From the NCBI GenBank assembly GCA_964620325.1, contig CAZUIM010000008.1:25622-89621 (forward strand): 64,000 nucleotides of DNA. The letters run 5' to 3'. Of the stretch, positions 57,544-64,000 are shown piece by piece (positions within the stretch are counted from its first letter, which is position 1; each line of letters starts with the position of its first letter). Position numbers and translations under genes: made by a program. Origin of the DNA: CAZMYM01 sp964620325 (GTDB lineage: Bacteria; Bipolaricaulota; Bipolaricaulia; UBA7950; UBA9294). Under the pieces are notes generated by a model. It saw only the letters and a program-made list of their open reading frames with translations, was not told the origin of the DNA and did no database searches.

Positions 57544-59163
57544 CTAGTACATCCCACCGCCGGGCGGCATCGGTGGCATCTGCGCCGGCTCGTCCTCCTT
57601 GATCTCGGCGACGAGCGCGTCGGTCGTCAGGAGCATCCCGGCGATCGACACGGCGTTCTGCAGTGCCGAACGGGTGACCTTCGTCGGATCGATGATCCCG
57701 GCCTTGACCATGTCGTGGTAGGACTCGGTGATCACGTCGAACCCGATTCCCGGCTTCGCTTCCTTGATCTTCTCGACGACGATGGCGCCCTCGAATCCAG
57801 CGTTCAGCGACAGCTGCCGGAGAGGCGCCTCGAGCGCGCGCCGGAGGATGTTGATGCCGACCGCCTCGTCGCCCTCGGCCTTGAGGCTCTCCAAGGCCTT
57901 CGATGCATTGACGAGTGCGACCCCGCCCCCGGGAAGGATTCCCTCGTCGACGGCCGCTTTGGTCGCTTCGAGAGCGTCCTCCATGCGGTGCTTCTTCTCG
58001 GAGAGCTCGGTCTCGGTCGGGGCGCCGACCTTGATGACGGCGACGCCGCCCGCGAGCTTCGCTTTCCGTTCCTCGAGCTTCTCGCGGTCGTAGTCCGAGT
58101 CGGTCGTCTCGATCTGGGCCTCGATCTGTTCGATCCGGCCCTGGATCGACTCCGGCTTGCCCTTTCCGCCGATGATCGTCGTGTTGTTGTTGTCGACCTT
58201 GACGTTCTCGGCGGTTCCGAGCATGTCGAGCGTCGTGTCCTTGATCTGCATTCCGGCGTCCTCGGCGACGACGGTGCCGCCGGTCAGGACAGCAATGTCT
58301 TCGAGCATCGCCTTCCGGCGGTCGCCGAATCCCGGCGCCTTGACGGCACAGCTGGTCAGCGTCCCCTTCAGCTTGTTCAGAACGAGCGTCGTCAGCGCCT
58401 CGCCGGTGACGTCCTTGGCGATGATCAGGATCGGCCGACCGGCCTGCGCCACCTTCTCGAGGAGCGGAACGAGATCCTGGGCCGCCTTCAGCTCCTGGTC
58501 GGTCACCAGGATGAGCGGCTTCTCGAGGCCGACCTCCATCTTCTTCGGATCGGTGACGAAATAGGGGGAGATGTACTCGCGGTCGAACTGCATCCCTTCG
58601 ACGACCTCGTAGTACGTCTCGATCGTGTCCGAGTCCTCGACGGTGATGACGCCGTCCTCGCCGACTGCTTCCATCGCGTCGGCGATGATCTTCCCGATCG
58701 ACTCGTCGTTGGCGGAGATGGCGCCGACCTGAGCCGTCTCTTCCTTCGTCTTCAGCTCACGGCTCATCCTCTTGAGCTCATCGACCACGGCGGCGGAGCC
58801 CTTCTCCAGTCCGCGCTTCAGCTCCATCGGGTTCGCGCCGGCCGCGAGGTTCTTGAATCCCTCCTCGATCATCGCGTGAGCGAGGATCGTCGCCGTCGTC
58901 GTTCCGTCACCGGCGATGTCGTTCGTCTTGGAGGCGACCTCCTTGACGAGCTGTGCGCCCATGTTCTCGAACTCGTCCTTGTACTCCTGCTCCTGGGCGA
59001 TCGTCACGCCGTCGTTGGTGATATCCGGGCTGCCGAACTTCTTGTCGATGATGACGTTCCGTCCGCGGGGGCCGAGGGTGATCCTCACCGCGTCGGCCAG
59101 CTTGTCGATTCCGTCCTTCATTCGGCGACGCGCTTCCTCGCCGAAAATGACTTCTTTGGCCAT
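57544..59163 (-). CDS. groEL: 60-kDa chaperonin GroEL
   Basis: A 539-residue chaperonin with MAKEVIFGEEARRRM, ITLGPRGRNVIIDKKFGSPDITNDG, the ATP-binding GDGTTTATILA and a full apical and equatorial domain. The C-terminus is PPMPPGGGMY, a short version of the usual GGM tail. It folds proteins with GroES in the cytosol. It is the second gene after groES. Confidence 0.98.
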   Translation of the reverse strand: MAKEVIFGEEARRRMKDGIDKLADAVRITLGPRGRNVIIDKKFGSPDITNDGVTIAQEQEYKDEFENMGAQLVKEVASKTNDIAGDGTTTATILAHAMIEEGFKNLAAGANPMELKRGLEKGSAAVVDELKRMSRELKTKEETAQVGAISANDESIGKIIADAMEAVGEDGVITVEDSDTIETYYEVVEGMQFDREYISPYFVTDPKKMEVGLEKPLILVTDQELKAAQDLVPLLEKVAQAGRPILIIAKDVTGEALTTLVLNKLKGTLTSCAVKAPGFGDRRKAMLEDIAVLTGGTVVAEDAGMQIKDTTLDMLGTAENVKVDNNNTTIIGGKGKPESIQGRIEQIEAQIETTDSDYDREKLEERKAKLAGGVAVIKVGAPTETELSEKKHRMEDALEATKAAVDEGILPGGGVALVNASKALESLKAEGDEAVGINILRRALEAPLRQLSLNAGFEGAIVVEKIKEAKPGIGFDVITESYHDMVKAGIIDPTKVTRSALQNAVSIAGMLLTTDALVAEIKEDEPAQMPPMPPGGGMY

Positions 59164-59186
59164 GCTTCGATTCCCCCTTTGACTGG

Positions 59187-59459
59187 CTACTCGATGATCG
59201 CGAGGATCTCAGATTCTTTCACGAGCAGGTACTTCTCCTCGCCTTCCATGAGTTCGGTATTGGAGAAGCTGTCCGAGATGATGATCTGATCGCCCGCGTG
59301 GACCTCGAGCTTCTCGTCCGTCCCCACGGCGACGACTTCAGCGCGAACGACCTTCTCGGTCTTGGCGCTGTCGGGGAGGACGATCCCTCCGGCCGACTTC
59401 TTCTCTTCTGGGTCGAGTTTCTTGACCAGAACTCGCTTACCCAACGGCTTGATTGCCAT
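59187..59459 (-). CDS. groES: 10-kDa co-chaperonin GroES
   Basis: A 90-residue co-chaperonin: IKPLGKRVLVKKLDPEEKKSAGGIVLPDSAKTEK is the barrel start and mobile loop, and YLLVKESEILAIIE the end. AAGGAGGAGG precedes the ATG. It caps GroEL. A CIRCE-like element and promoter lie directly upstream. Confidence 0.98.
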   Translation of the reverse strand: MAIKPLGKRVLVKKLDPEEKKSAGGIVLPDSAKTEKVVRAEVVAVGTDEKLEVHAGDQIIISDSFSNTELMEGEEKYLLVKESEILAIIE

Positions 59460-59484
59460 CTTCTGCCTCCTCCTTGGTCGGTTG

Positions 59485-59511
59485 TTAGCACTTGGAGTAC
59501 GAGCTTGCTAA
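59485..59511. promoter_or_regulatory. CIRCE-like operator (HrcA site) of groESL
   Basis: TTAGCACTT-N9-GCTTGCTAA. Against the CIRCE consensus TTAGCACTC-N9-GAGTGCTAA the outer six bases of both arms are kept. It covers the expected transcription start. Confidence 0.75.
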
Positions 59512-59514
59512 CGA

Positions 59515-59543
59515 ATTGTAACGGGACGCTCATCGTCCGTCAA
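59515..59543 (-). promoter_or_regulatory. groESL promoter
   Basis: On the minus strand TTGACG (59543-59538), 17 bases, TACAAT (59520-59515), with the CIRCE-like site immediately downstream. Confidence 0.75.
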
Positions 59544-59591
59544 GTCCGTGCAAAGCTTGTATCCATGGTGTATCCCGCGGATAGTTGCCCG

Positions 59592-60080
59592 ATGCCGTCC
59601 GGAAAGACGCACCTGAAGATCGAATCGGGACTCCTGTTCGGTTGGACGGCCCTCGCGGGGTACTTGCTGGCGATGCGAGCGGTCGGGCCGGACGTCGTCG
59701 TCGCGTTCACACTTGCCTACGCCGTCTCGATGCTTCTTCTCAGTCCCGACCTCGATCTGGTGCGAAGCCGAGCCTTCCGGAGGTGGGGGGCGGCGCGATG
59801 GATCTGGATCCCGTACGCGCTCCTCTTTCGGCATCGACGTCTGTCGCATCATCCGCTCCTCGGCCCACTGACGCGCGTCGCCTACCTCGGGGGGATCGTC
59901 GGCGCCGTCGGCGCCGTCATCGTCGTCGCGATCGGTCGACCGCTGCGGGTCGTCGTGCCGCCGTCGGAGCTCCTGCTCGCCGTCGTGCTCGGCCTCTATC
60001 TCCCGAACGTGACCCACGTCGTCGCCGATCGCCTCGTCTCCCGATGGCGGCGGGTCGGCCGATCGGGACGGCGGTTGTGA
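59592..60080 (+). CDS. DUF2227-like membrane protein
   Basis: A 162-residue protein with three or four hydrophobic helices. MPSGKTHLKI, LLLSPDLDLVRSR, FRHRRLSHHPLLGPLTR and PNVTHVVADRL carry conserved His/Asp residues that suggest metal binding, as in DUF2227 and related hydrolase-like membrane proteins. ATG 59592 gives the family-typical start; ATG 59565 is nine codons upstream. Function is not known. Confidence 0.75.
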   Translation: MPSGKTHLKIESGLLFGWTALAGYLLAMRAVGPDVVVAFTLAYAVSMLLLSPDLDLVRSRAFRRWGAARWIWIPYALLFRHRRLSHHPLLGPLTRVAYLGGIVGAVGAVIVVAIGRPLRVVVPPSELLLAVVLGLYLPNVTHVVADRLVSRWRRVGRSGRRL

Positions 60081-60104
60081 CAGTTCGAATCTACCATCTA
60101 TACT
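60075..60104 (+). promoter_or_regulatory. Promoter of rlpA, probably leaderless
   Basis: TTGTGA (60075-60080), 18 bases, TATACT (60099-60104). The ATG at 60112 is only seven bases beyond the -10 box. Confidence 0.6.
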
Positions 60105-60111
60105 CGTCCTC

Positions 60112-60501
60112 ATGAGGGAATGGACGCTCTACCTGTTGTCGTCGGTCGCTTTGGTTGGCCTCGCCGTCGTGTTCTCTCTGTTCGGGCCGTACTACGAGGC
60201 GGGAATCGCGTCGTGGTACGGACCGGGGTTCGACGGAAACCTGACGGCGAACGGCGAGGTCTACGACATGAACGGAGTGAGTGCCGCCCACAAGACGCTC
60301 CCGTTCGGCACGATCGTGCGCGTCGTCGACTTGGATAGCGGACGGAGCATCGTTGTTCGGATCAACGATCGCGGTCCGTTCGTCGAGGGCCGCATCATCG
60401 ACCTGTCGAAAGGGGCGGCGGCGGAGCTCGGCATCGTCGAGAAGGGGATCACGCCGGTCGGATTGCGCATCGTGCGGTGGCCGGTGGGGAAGCGTCCATA
60501 G
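60112..60501 (+). CDS. rlpA: RlpA-like septal ring lytic transglycosylase
   Basis: A 129-residue protein: one N-terminal membrane helix and a double-psi beta-barrel. GIASWYGPGFDGNLTANGEVYDMNGVSAAHKTLPFGTIVRVV and VVRINDRGPFVEGRIIDLS are the full RlpA signature, with catalytic Asp in NDRG. It cleaves glycan strands free of stem peptides. No SPOR domain is present, and it lacks a clear lipobox, so it is anchored by its helix. Confidence 0.88.
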   Translation: MREWTLYLLSSVALVGLAVVFSLFGPYYEAGIASWYGPGFDGNLTANGEVYDMNGVSAAHKTLPFGTIVRVVDLDSGRSIVVRINDRGPFVEGRIIDLSKGAAAELGIVEKGITPVGLRIVRWPVGKRP

Positions 60502-60611
60502 TGAGGCGACGAGGCCGTGGCTCGCGATCCGCGTTTGCGAGTATCCTTGTCGCGGAACGTGAACCGACGATCGCCTCGATGGCGGCAGCACCGAAAGGAA
60601 CGAGGTACCCG

Positions 60612-61172
60612 ATGGGCCTTGCAGTCAGTGAAATACGAAAAGGGATGACGATGCTCTACGACGGCGAGCTGTACGAAGTCGTGGAGTACGAGCACTCGAA
60701 GCGCGGGCGAGCCGGAGCGGTCGCCAAGACGAAGCTGAAGCATCTGAAGACCGGGCGCGTCATCTCGACGACGTTCAAGGGCCCGGAGAACACCGAGTCG
60801 GCCTTTCTCGAGTCGCGCCAGCTGCAATATGTCTATCACGACGGAACGGACTTCGTCTTCATGGACACCGAGCGTTTCGACCAGTTCCCGATTTCGAAGG
60901 ACGTGCTCGGAGAGCAGGCTCAGTTTCTGTTGGAGGGGAACACCGTCATCGGCTACTACTACAACGATGAACTCGTCAAGGTCGGATTGCCGAATTTCGT
61001 CGAGCTGAAGGTCACACAGACGGAACCTGGCGTTCGGGGGGACACTGTCTCCAACGTGGAGAAGCCGGCGACGCTGGAGACCGGCGTCGTCGTCTCGGTC
61101 CCTCTGTTCGTCAAAGAAGGTGATACACTGAAGATCGACACCCGATCCGGGACGTACGTGGAGAGACTTTAA
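60612..61172 (+). CDS. efp: Translation elongation factor P
   Basis: A 186-residue three-domain EF-P, which rescues ribosomes stalled at polyproline. The KOW-like domain I ends in the loop EHSKRGRAGAVAKTKLKHLKTG. At the tip, where E. coli has the modified Lys34 (KPGKG), this protein has Arg, as do factors modified by EarP or left unmodified. No modification gene is nearby. The C-terminus GDTLKIDTRSGTYVERL is typical. ATG 60612 is the family start; the longer frame is not. Confidence 0.95.
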   Translation: MGLAVSEIRKGMTMLYDGELYEVVEYEHSKRGRAGAVAKTKLKHLKTGRVISTTFKGPENTESAFLESRQLQYVYHDGTDFVFMDTERFDQFPISKDVLGEQAQFLLEGNTVIGYYYNDELVKVGLPNFVELKVTQTEPGVRGDTVSNVEKPATLETGVVVSVPLFVKEGDTLKIDTRSGTYVERL

Positions 61173-61181
61173 GGAGGAGCC

Positions 61182-61565
61182 ATGGCCGAGCGTAGGGCCG
61201 AAATCATCGATGATGACGGCCGGATCACCATTGCGGAGGACGTCATCGCGTCGATCGCGCGGATCGCCGCGGAGAAAGTCGACGGGATCGCCAGACCGTC
61301 CGGCGCGAGCTCCGGCGGACTGAAAAGCATCTTCGGAGGCGAGGACCTCGCACCGAACATCAAGGCCGAGCTCGCTGAGGGGACCGTTCGCCTCGAGTTG
61401 CGGATCGCCGTCGAGTACGGCTACCCGGTTCACGAGGTTGCCGGTGGCGTACAGCAGAACGTGCAGGCGGACATCGAGCGGCTGGCCGGAATCTCGGTGG
61501 CGAGCGTCGACGTCTACGTGAAGAAGGTCGTTCCGCCGCACACGCACGAGAGCGGAGAGGAGTGA
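61182..61565 (+). CDS. Asp23/Gls24 family envelope stress protein, copy 1
   Basis: A 127-residue Asp23 domain: GRITIAEDVIASIARIAAEKVDGIARPSG, VRLELRIAVEYGYPVHEVAGGVQQNVQADIERLAG and VDVYVKKV. In Firmicutes Asp23 lines the membrane with AmaP and responds to cell-wall stress. AAGGAGGAGCC precedes the ATG, nine bases after efp. Confidence 0.9.
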   Translation: MAERRAEIIDDDGRITIAEDVIASIARIAAEKVDGIARPSGASSGGLKSIFGGEDLAPNIKAELAEGTVRLELRIAVEYGYPVHEVAGGVQQNVQADIERLAGISVASVDVYVKKVVPPHTHESGEE

Positions 61566-61569
61566 GCCC

Positions 61570-61947
61570 ATGGTAGAGGGAGACAAGGGGAGCGTTGGGA
61601 TCTCGAAGGACGTCGTCACCGCGATCGCCGGGATTGCCATCTCGGAGGTCGACGGGATCGCCAATCTGCGCGCGGGCGACAGCGCGTTTCGGCGCGGGGA
61701 AGGAATGAAGCGATACGTCGACACAACGGTCGAGGGGGACACCGTCACCGTGACGGTGCGGATCACCGTCCTGTACGGGAACCCGATTCACAAGGTCGCC
61801 AAGCAGGTGCAGACGCGGATCAAGGCCGAGATCGAGCGGATGACCGGCCTGAGAGTTGACGCGGTGAACGTCGACGTGCAGCGACTCGTCGAGGCCGAGG
61901 AAGACGAGGACGAGAGCGAGGAAGAATGCGAGCCCTCCGAGGAGTAG
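61570..61947 (+). CDS. Asp23/Gls24 family envelope stress protein, copy 2
   Basis: A 125-residue paralogue of the preceding gene, with GSVGISKDVVTAIAGIAISEVDGIANL and VRITVLYGNPIHKVAKQVQTRIKAEIERMTG. A strongly acidic tail (EAEEDEDESEEECEPSEE) is unique to this copy. It overlaps amaP by 22 bases. Confidence 0.9.
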   Translation: MVEGDKGSVGISKDVVTAIAGIAISEVDGIANLRAGDSAFRRGEGMKRYVDTTVEGDTVTVTVRITVLYGNPIHKVAKQVQTRIKAEIERMTGLRVDAVNVDVQRLVEAEEDEDESEEECEPSEE

Positions 61948-62468
61948 CGAACATCGTGGCGCTGGCGGTCACCGGCGGGCTCGGGGGGACGCTGATCGTT
62001 GCGGGCGCCGGCGGGATCTCGTTGTCGTCGGTCACTCCCTACCTCGATCGGCTTCCCGGCTCCGCGCTCGTGATCGTCGTCGGCACGGTTCTCGTCTTCG
62101 TCGGGCTGTTCTTCCTCGTGATGAGCGCCGACGAACGGGTCGGCCGGGCGGTCTTCGCTCGCGAAGGGAGCGGCGGACAGATTGCGCTGACGTCGTTCGC
62201 CATTCGCGAGTTCATCAGCGGGATCTTGCGTGACGAGATCGGACTCGACAGGTTTCGCGTCGCACTGGACCATCAGGAGGACGGGGTCGCCGTCAAGGTT
62301 CGGTTGACGCTCTCTCACGATCAGCGCGTCACCGACGTCGGAGAGCGAATCCAGACGGTCCTAGCGCGCGAGATCCCCGAGCGAACCGGCGTCAGCGTCA
62401 CCGACGTGTCGATCCTCGTTCGGGGGATCCGCAGTCTCGGTCGGAGTCGCGGAGCGGAAGAGGCATAG
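61926..62468 (+). CDS. amaP: AmaP-like membrane anchor of Asp23
   Basis: A 180-residue protein with two N-terminal membrane helices (about 8-30 and 45-68), followed by a cytosolic Asp23-like domain (about 80-170, VAVKVRLTLSHDQRVTDVGERIQTVL). That layout is the one of AmaP, which tethers Asp23 to the membrane. The ATG overlaps the end of the second asp23 gene. Confidence 0.8.
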   Translation: MRALRGVANIVALAVTGGLGGTLIVAGAGGISLSSVTPYLDRLPGSALVIVVGTVLVFVGLFFLVMSADERVGRAVFAREGSGGQIALTSFAIREFISGILRDEIGLDRFRVALDHQEDGVAVKVRLTLSHDQRVTDVGERIQTVLAREIPERTGVSVTDVSILVRGIRSLGRSRGAEEA

Positions 62469-62469
62469 C

Positions 62470-62673
62470 GTGAGGATCGCATTGAACGCGAAGATTCTCG
62501 GGCTCGCTTCAGGCGGCATCGCCGGCCTCCTCTTCGTTCTGCTCGGCTGGCGGTCGTTCCTGATCCTCCTCGCGTTCACGCTGTTCGGGCTCTGTCTCGG
62601 GATGTGGCTCGACGCGCAGCCCGGGCTCGCCCGTCGCCTTCGCGAGGTGTTCACTCGCTTTCTCTCCAGCTGA
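62470..62673 (+). CDS. DUF2273-like small membrane protein
   Basis: A 67-residue protein with two hydrophobic helices (GGIAGLLFVLLGWRSFLILLAFTLFGLCLGMWL) and a basic tail. DUF2273 proteins accompany AmaP and Asp23 in Gram-positive bacteria. The GTG start follows amaP by one base, and its TGA overlaps the nusB ATG. Confidence 0.78.
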   Translation: MRIALNAKILGLASGGIAGLLFVLLGWRSFLILLAFTLFGLCLGMWLDAQPGLARRLREVFTRFLSS

Positions 62674-63110
62674 TGCAGCGTCGCGAGGCGCGTGAGTTCG
62701 TCCTCTCGGCCCTCTACCAGCGCGAGTTCACCGACGTCTCCCTCGCGGAGATGCTCGAGGACGAGAGTCCGGGGAACCAGCTCGACTACATCGAATCACT
62801 CTTCGACGGGATCCTCGATCGGCGCGACGAGATCGACCGGATGATCGGCGCGCGGACCGTCGGGTGGCGATTCGAGCGGTTGGCCCTGATCGATCGGAAC
62901 ATCCTCAGAGTCGGCGTCTACGAGCTCCTCTTCTGCGAGGAGATCCCTCCGGAGGTCGCAATCGACGAGGCGGTCGAGCTGTCGAAGAAGTTCGGGACCG
63001 ATCAGGCGAAGCTGTTCGTCAACGGGATTCTCGATCGGATCTGGAAGGACGCCGCCGATCGGGACGCCGGAGGCGAGGAGGGAATCGGGGACCATGACCG
63101 GCTACGCTGA
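62673..63110 (+). CDS. nusB: Transcription antitermination protein NusB
   Basis: A 145-residue all-helical protein beginning MQRREAREFVLSALYQREF, with RNILRVGVYELLFCEEIPPEVAIDEAVELSKKFGTDQAKLFVNGILDRI, the NusB signature. It binds boxA RNA with NusE to prevent termination in rRNA operons. Linkage to asp23 genes is also seen in Firmicutes. It overlaps the PHP gene by 17 bases. Confidence 0.95.
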   Translation: MQRREAREFVLSALYQREFTDVSLAEMLEDESPGNQLDYIESLFDGILDRRDEIDRMIGARTVGWRFERLALIDRNILRVGVYELLFCEEIPPEVAIDEAVELSKKFGTDQAKLFVNGILDRIWKDAADRDAGGEEGIGDHDRLR

Positions 63111-63951
63111 CCTGCACCTCCACACGATCGCGTCCGACGGAACGTGGACGCTGCCGAGACTCGCCCGGCGGGCGAAGGAGCACGGACTGTGCGCGATTGC
63201 GGTCACCGATCACGACGTGGTTTCCGACGACCTCAGCGGGCGCGTTCGCGACATCGGCGGCATCGAGGTGATCACCGGGGTCGAGATCAAGGCAACGTTC
63301 GGCGAGATCGCCGGCGAGATCCTCGCCTACTTCGTCGATCCGTCGTCCGCCGGCCTGCGACGCTTGCTCGACGATTTGAAGGCTTCGCGCATCGAGCGGA
63401 TGCAGCGGATGGTCGATCTCTGCTGTGAGCACGCCGGTGTGCACGTCGACTTCGACGAGATTCGCGCCGTCGCGGCGGGGAACCTCGGTCGGCCGCACCT
63501 GGCCCGGATCCTGATCGAGAAAGGGCTCGTCGAGTCGTTCCCGGAGGCGTTCGGCTCCTGGATCGGCAAGGGGAGGCCCTGCTACTCGCCGATCGACAAG
63601 CCGGACTATCGCGATGTCTTGCGCGCGGTCCACGAAGCGGGCGGTGTCACGTCCCTCGCACATCCGTGTCTGATGGAAGTCGAAGATTGGGAGGGGTTCC
63701 TGCACGGGCTCGCTGAGGCCGGCCTTGACGGGGTCGAGGTCTTCTACCCGTACGTCGAGACCGACGAGGCGAATCGGAGCCGTTCGATCGCCCCCCGCCG
63801 GATGAAGGCGATCGCCGAGCGGGGGGGCTTTCTTCTCACCGGGGGGTCCGACGACCACGGCCCGGAGTCGACCAAGGAGTCACTCGGAACGATCCGGGTC
63901 CCCTACGAACGCGTCGAGGCGATCAAGGACGCGCTCCCGACTCCTCTGTAA
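63094..63951 (+). CDS. PHP-domain phosphoesterase (TrpH/YciV, RNase AM type)
   Basis: A 285-residue PHP metalloenzyme. ADLHLHTIASDGT, AVTDHDVVSDD, GVEIKATF, SLAHPCLM and GSDDHGPE supply metal ligands. Relatives hydrolyse 3',5'-nucleotide bisphosphates or trim RNA 5' ends. An RNA-trimming role would suit the position after nusB, but this is inference. It ends the operon near the window edge. Confidence 0.88.
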   Translation: MTGYADLHLHTIASDGTWTLPRLARRAKEHGLCAIAVTDHDVVSDDLSGRVRDIGGIEVITGVEIKATFGEIAGEILAYFVDPSSAGLRRLLDDLKASRIERMQRMVDLCCEHAGVHVDFDEIRAVAAGNLGRPHLARILIEKGLVESFPEAFGSWIGKGRPCYSPIDKPDYRDVLRAVHEAGGVTSLAHPCLMEVEDWEGFLHGLAEAGLDGVEVFYPYVETDEANRSRSIAPRRMKAIAERGGFLLTGGSDDHGPESTKESLGTIRVPYERVEAIKDALPTPL

Positions 63952-64000
63952 CAAACTATGCTGGCGTCAAGGGCGAGTAGGCACGGTTGTCCCTCCAAAC

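Noticed and set aside
1..64000. CRISPR arrays, insertion sequences and prophage genes
   Set aside because: No regularly spaced repeats, transposase or integrase motifs, or phage structural genes were seen.

Overview
This window comes from a high-GC bacterium with a double-membrane envelope. It carries lipopolysaccharide (LPS) export genes, murA, an RlpA-like protein, a GroESL operon with a CIRCE-like element, a full bacillithiol pathway, and a long Bacillus/Thermus-type SRP RNA that keeps its Alu domain. It also carries several secreted PKD/CARDB/PEGA proteins. Deep-branching bacteria such as Bipolaricaulota (Acetothermia/OP1) would fit this mix. That placement is inference from gene content; no 16S or ribosomal protein gene is present to test it. 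Housekeeping promoters are easy to see, usually TTGACN-N17-TANNNT. In at least three cases the -10 box lies only about 7-10 bases before the start codon, which suggests leaderless mRNAs.

Layout. 1-4.1 kb (minus): a nitrilase-family hydrolase cut by the window edge, a 31-residue membrane peptide, and a 1056-residue protein joining an LptF/LptG permease to an LptA/LptD-like part. 4.1-9.4 kb (plus): miaB, a PfkB sugar kinase, a CBS protein and a DinG-type helicase in one tight operon. 9.4-16 kb (plus): glycosyltransferase, cation exchanger, rho, LysM/M23 peptidase, murA, hflX. 16-18.3 kb (minus): mobB, holB, ricT. 18.5-21.3 kb (plus): acyl-CoA synthetase and M20 peptidase. 21.3-24.2 kb: a structured noncoding stretch, a secreted CARDB protein, tRNA-Ser, SRP RNA and a decayed D-glutamate-cyclase-like gene. 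24.2-29 kb: radical SAM protein, deoxynucleoside kinase, ATP-cone nucleoside kinase, TGS-domain GTPase. 29-31.2 kb (minus): NhaD/ArsB-type transporter and a metallo-beta-lactamase-fold protein. 31.2-37.1 kb: an archaeal-type Pus10 pseudouridine synthase, a sigma-70 factor, rlmN and ligA. 37-42.2 kb: GAF protein, LolA-like protein, small ribbon-helix-helix protein, TlpA-like thioredoxin, ECF sigma/anti-sigma module, tRNA-Pro. 42.4-50.6 kb (minus): secreted proteins, including a metallophosphatase that has lost its metal ligands, a 1510-residue subtilase and an M1-type peptidase. 50.7-55.5 kb (minus): bshA-bshB1-bshC with a methyltransferase and a metallo-beta-lactamase-fold hydrolase. 55.7-64 kb: lamin-tail protein, patatin, groESL, a DUF2227 protein, rlpA, and an efp-asp23-asp23-amaP-DUF2273-nusB-PHP operon.

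The strongest candidates for new biology are four. First is the single-chain LPS transporter fusion, which has a second signal-peptide-like segment at the junction. Second is the Pus10 gene in a bacterium, directly upstream of a sigma factor. Third is the bacillithiol operon that adds a methyltransferase and a likely thiol-dependent hydrolase or persulfide dioxygenase. Fourth is the metallophosphatase with every metal-binding motif replaced.
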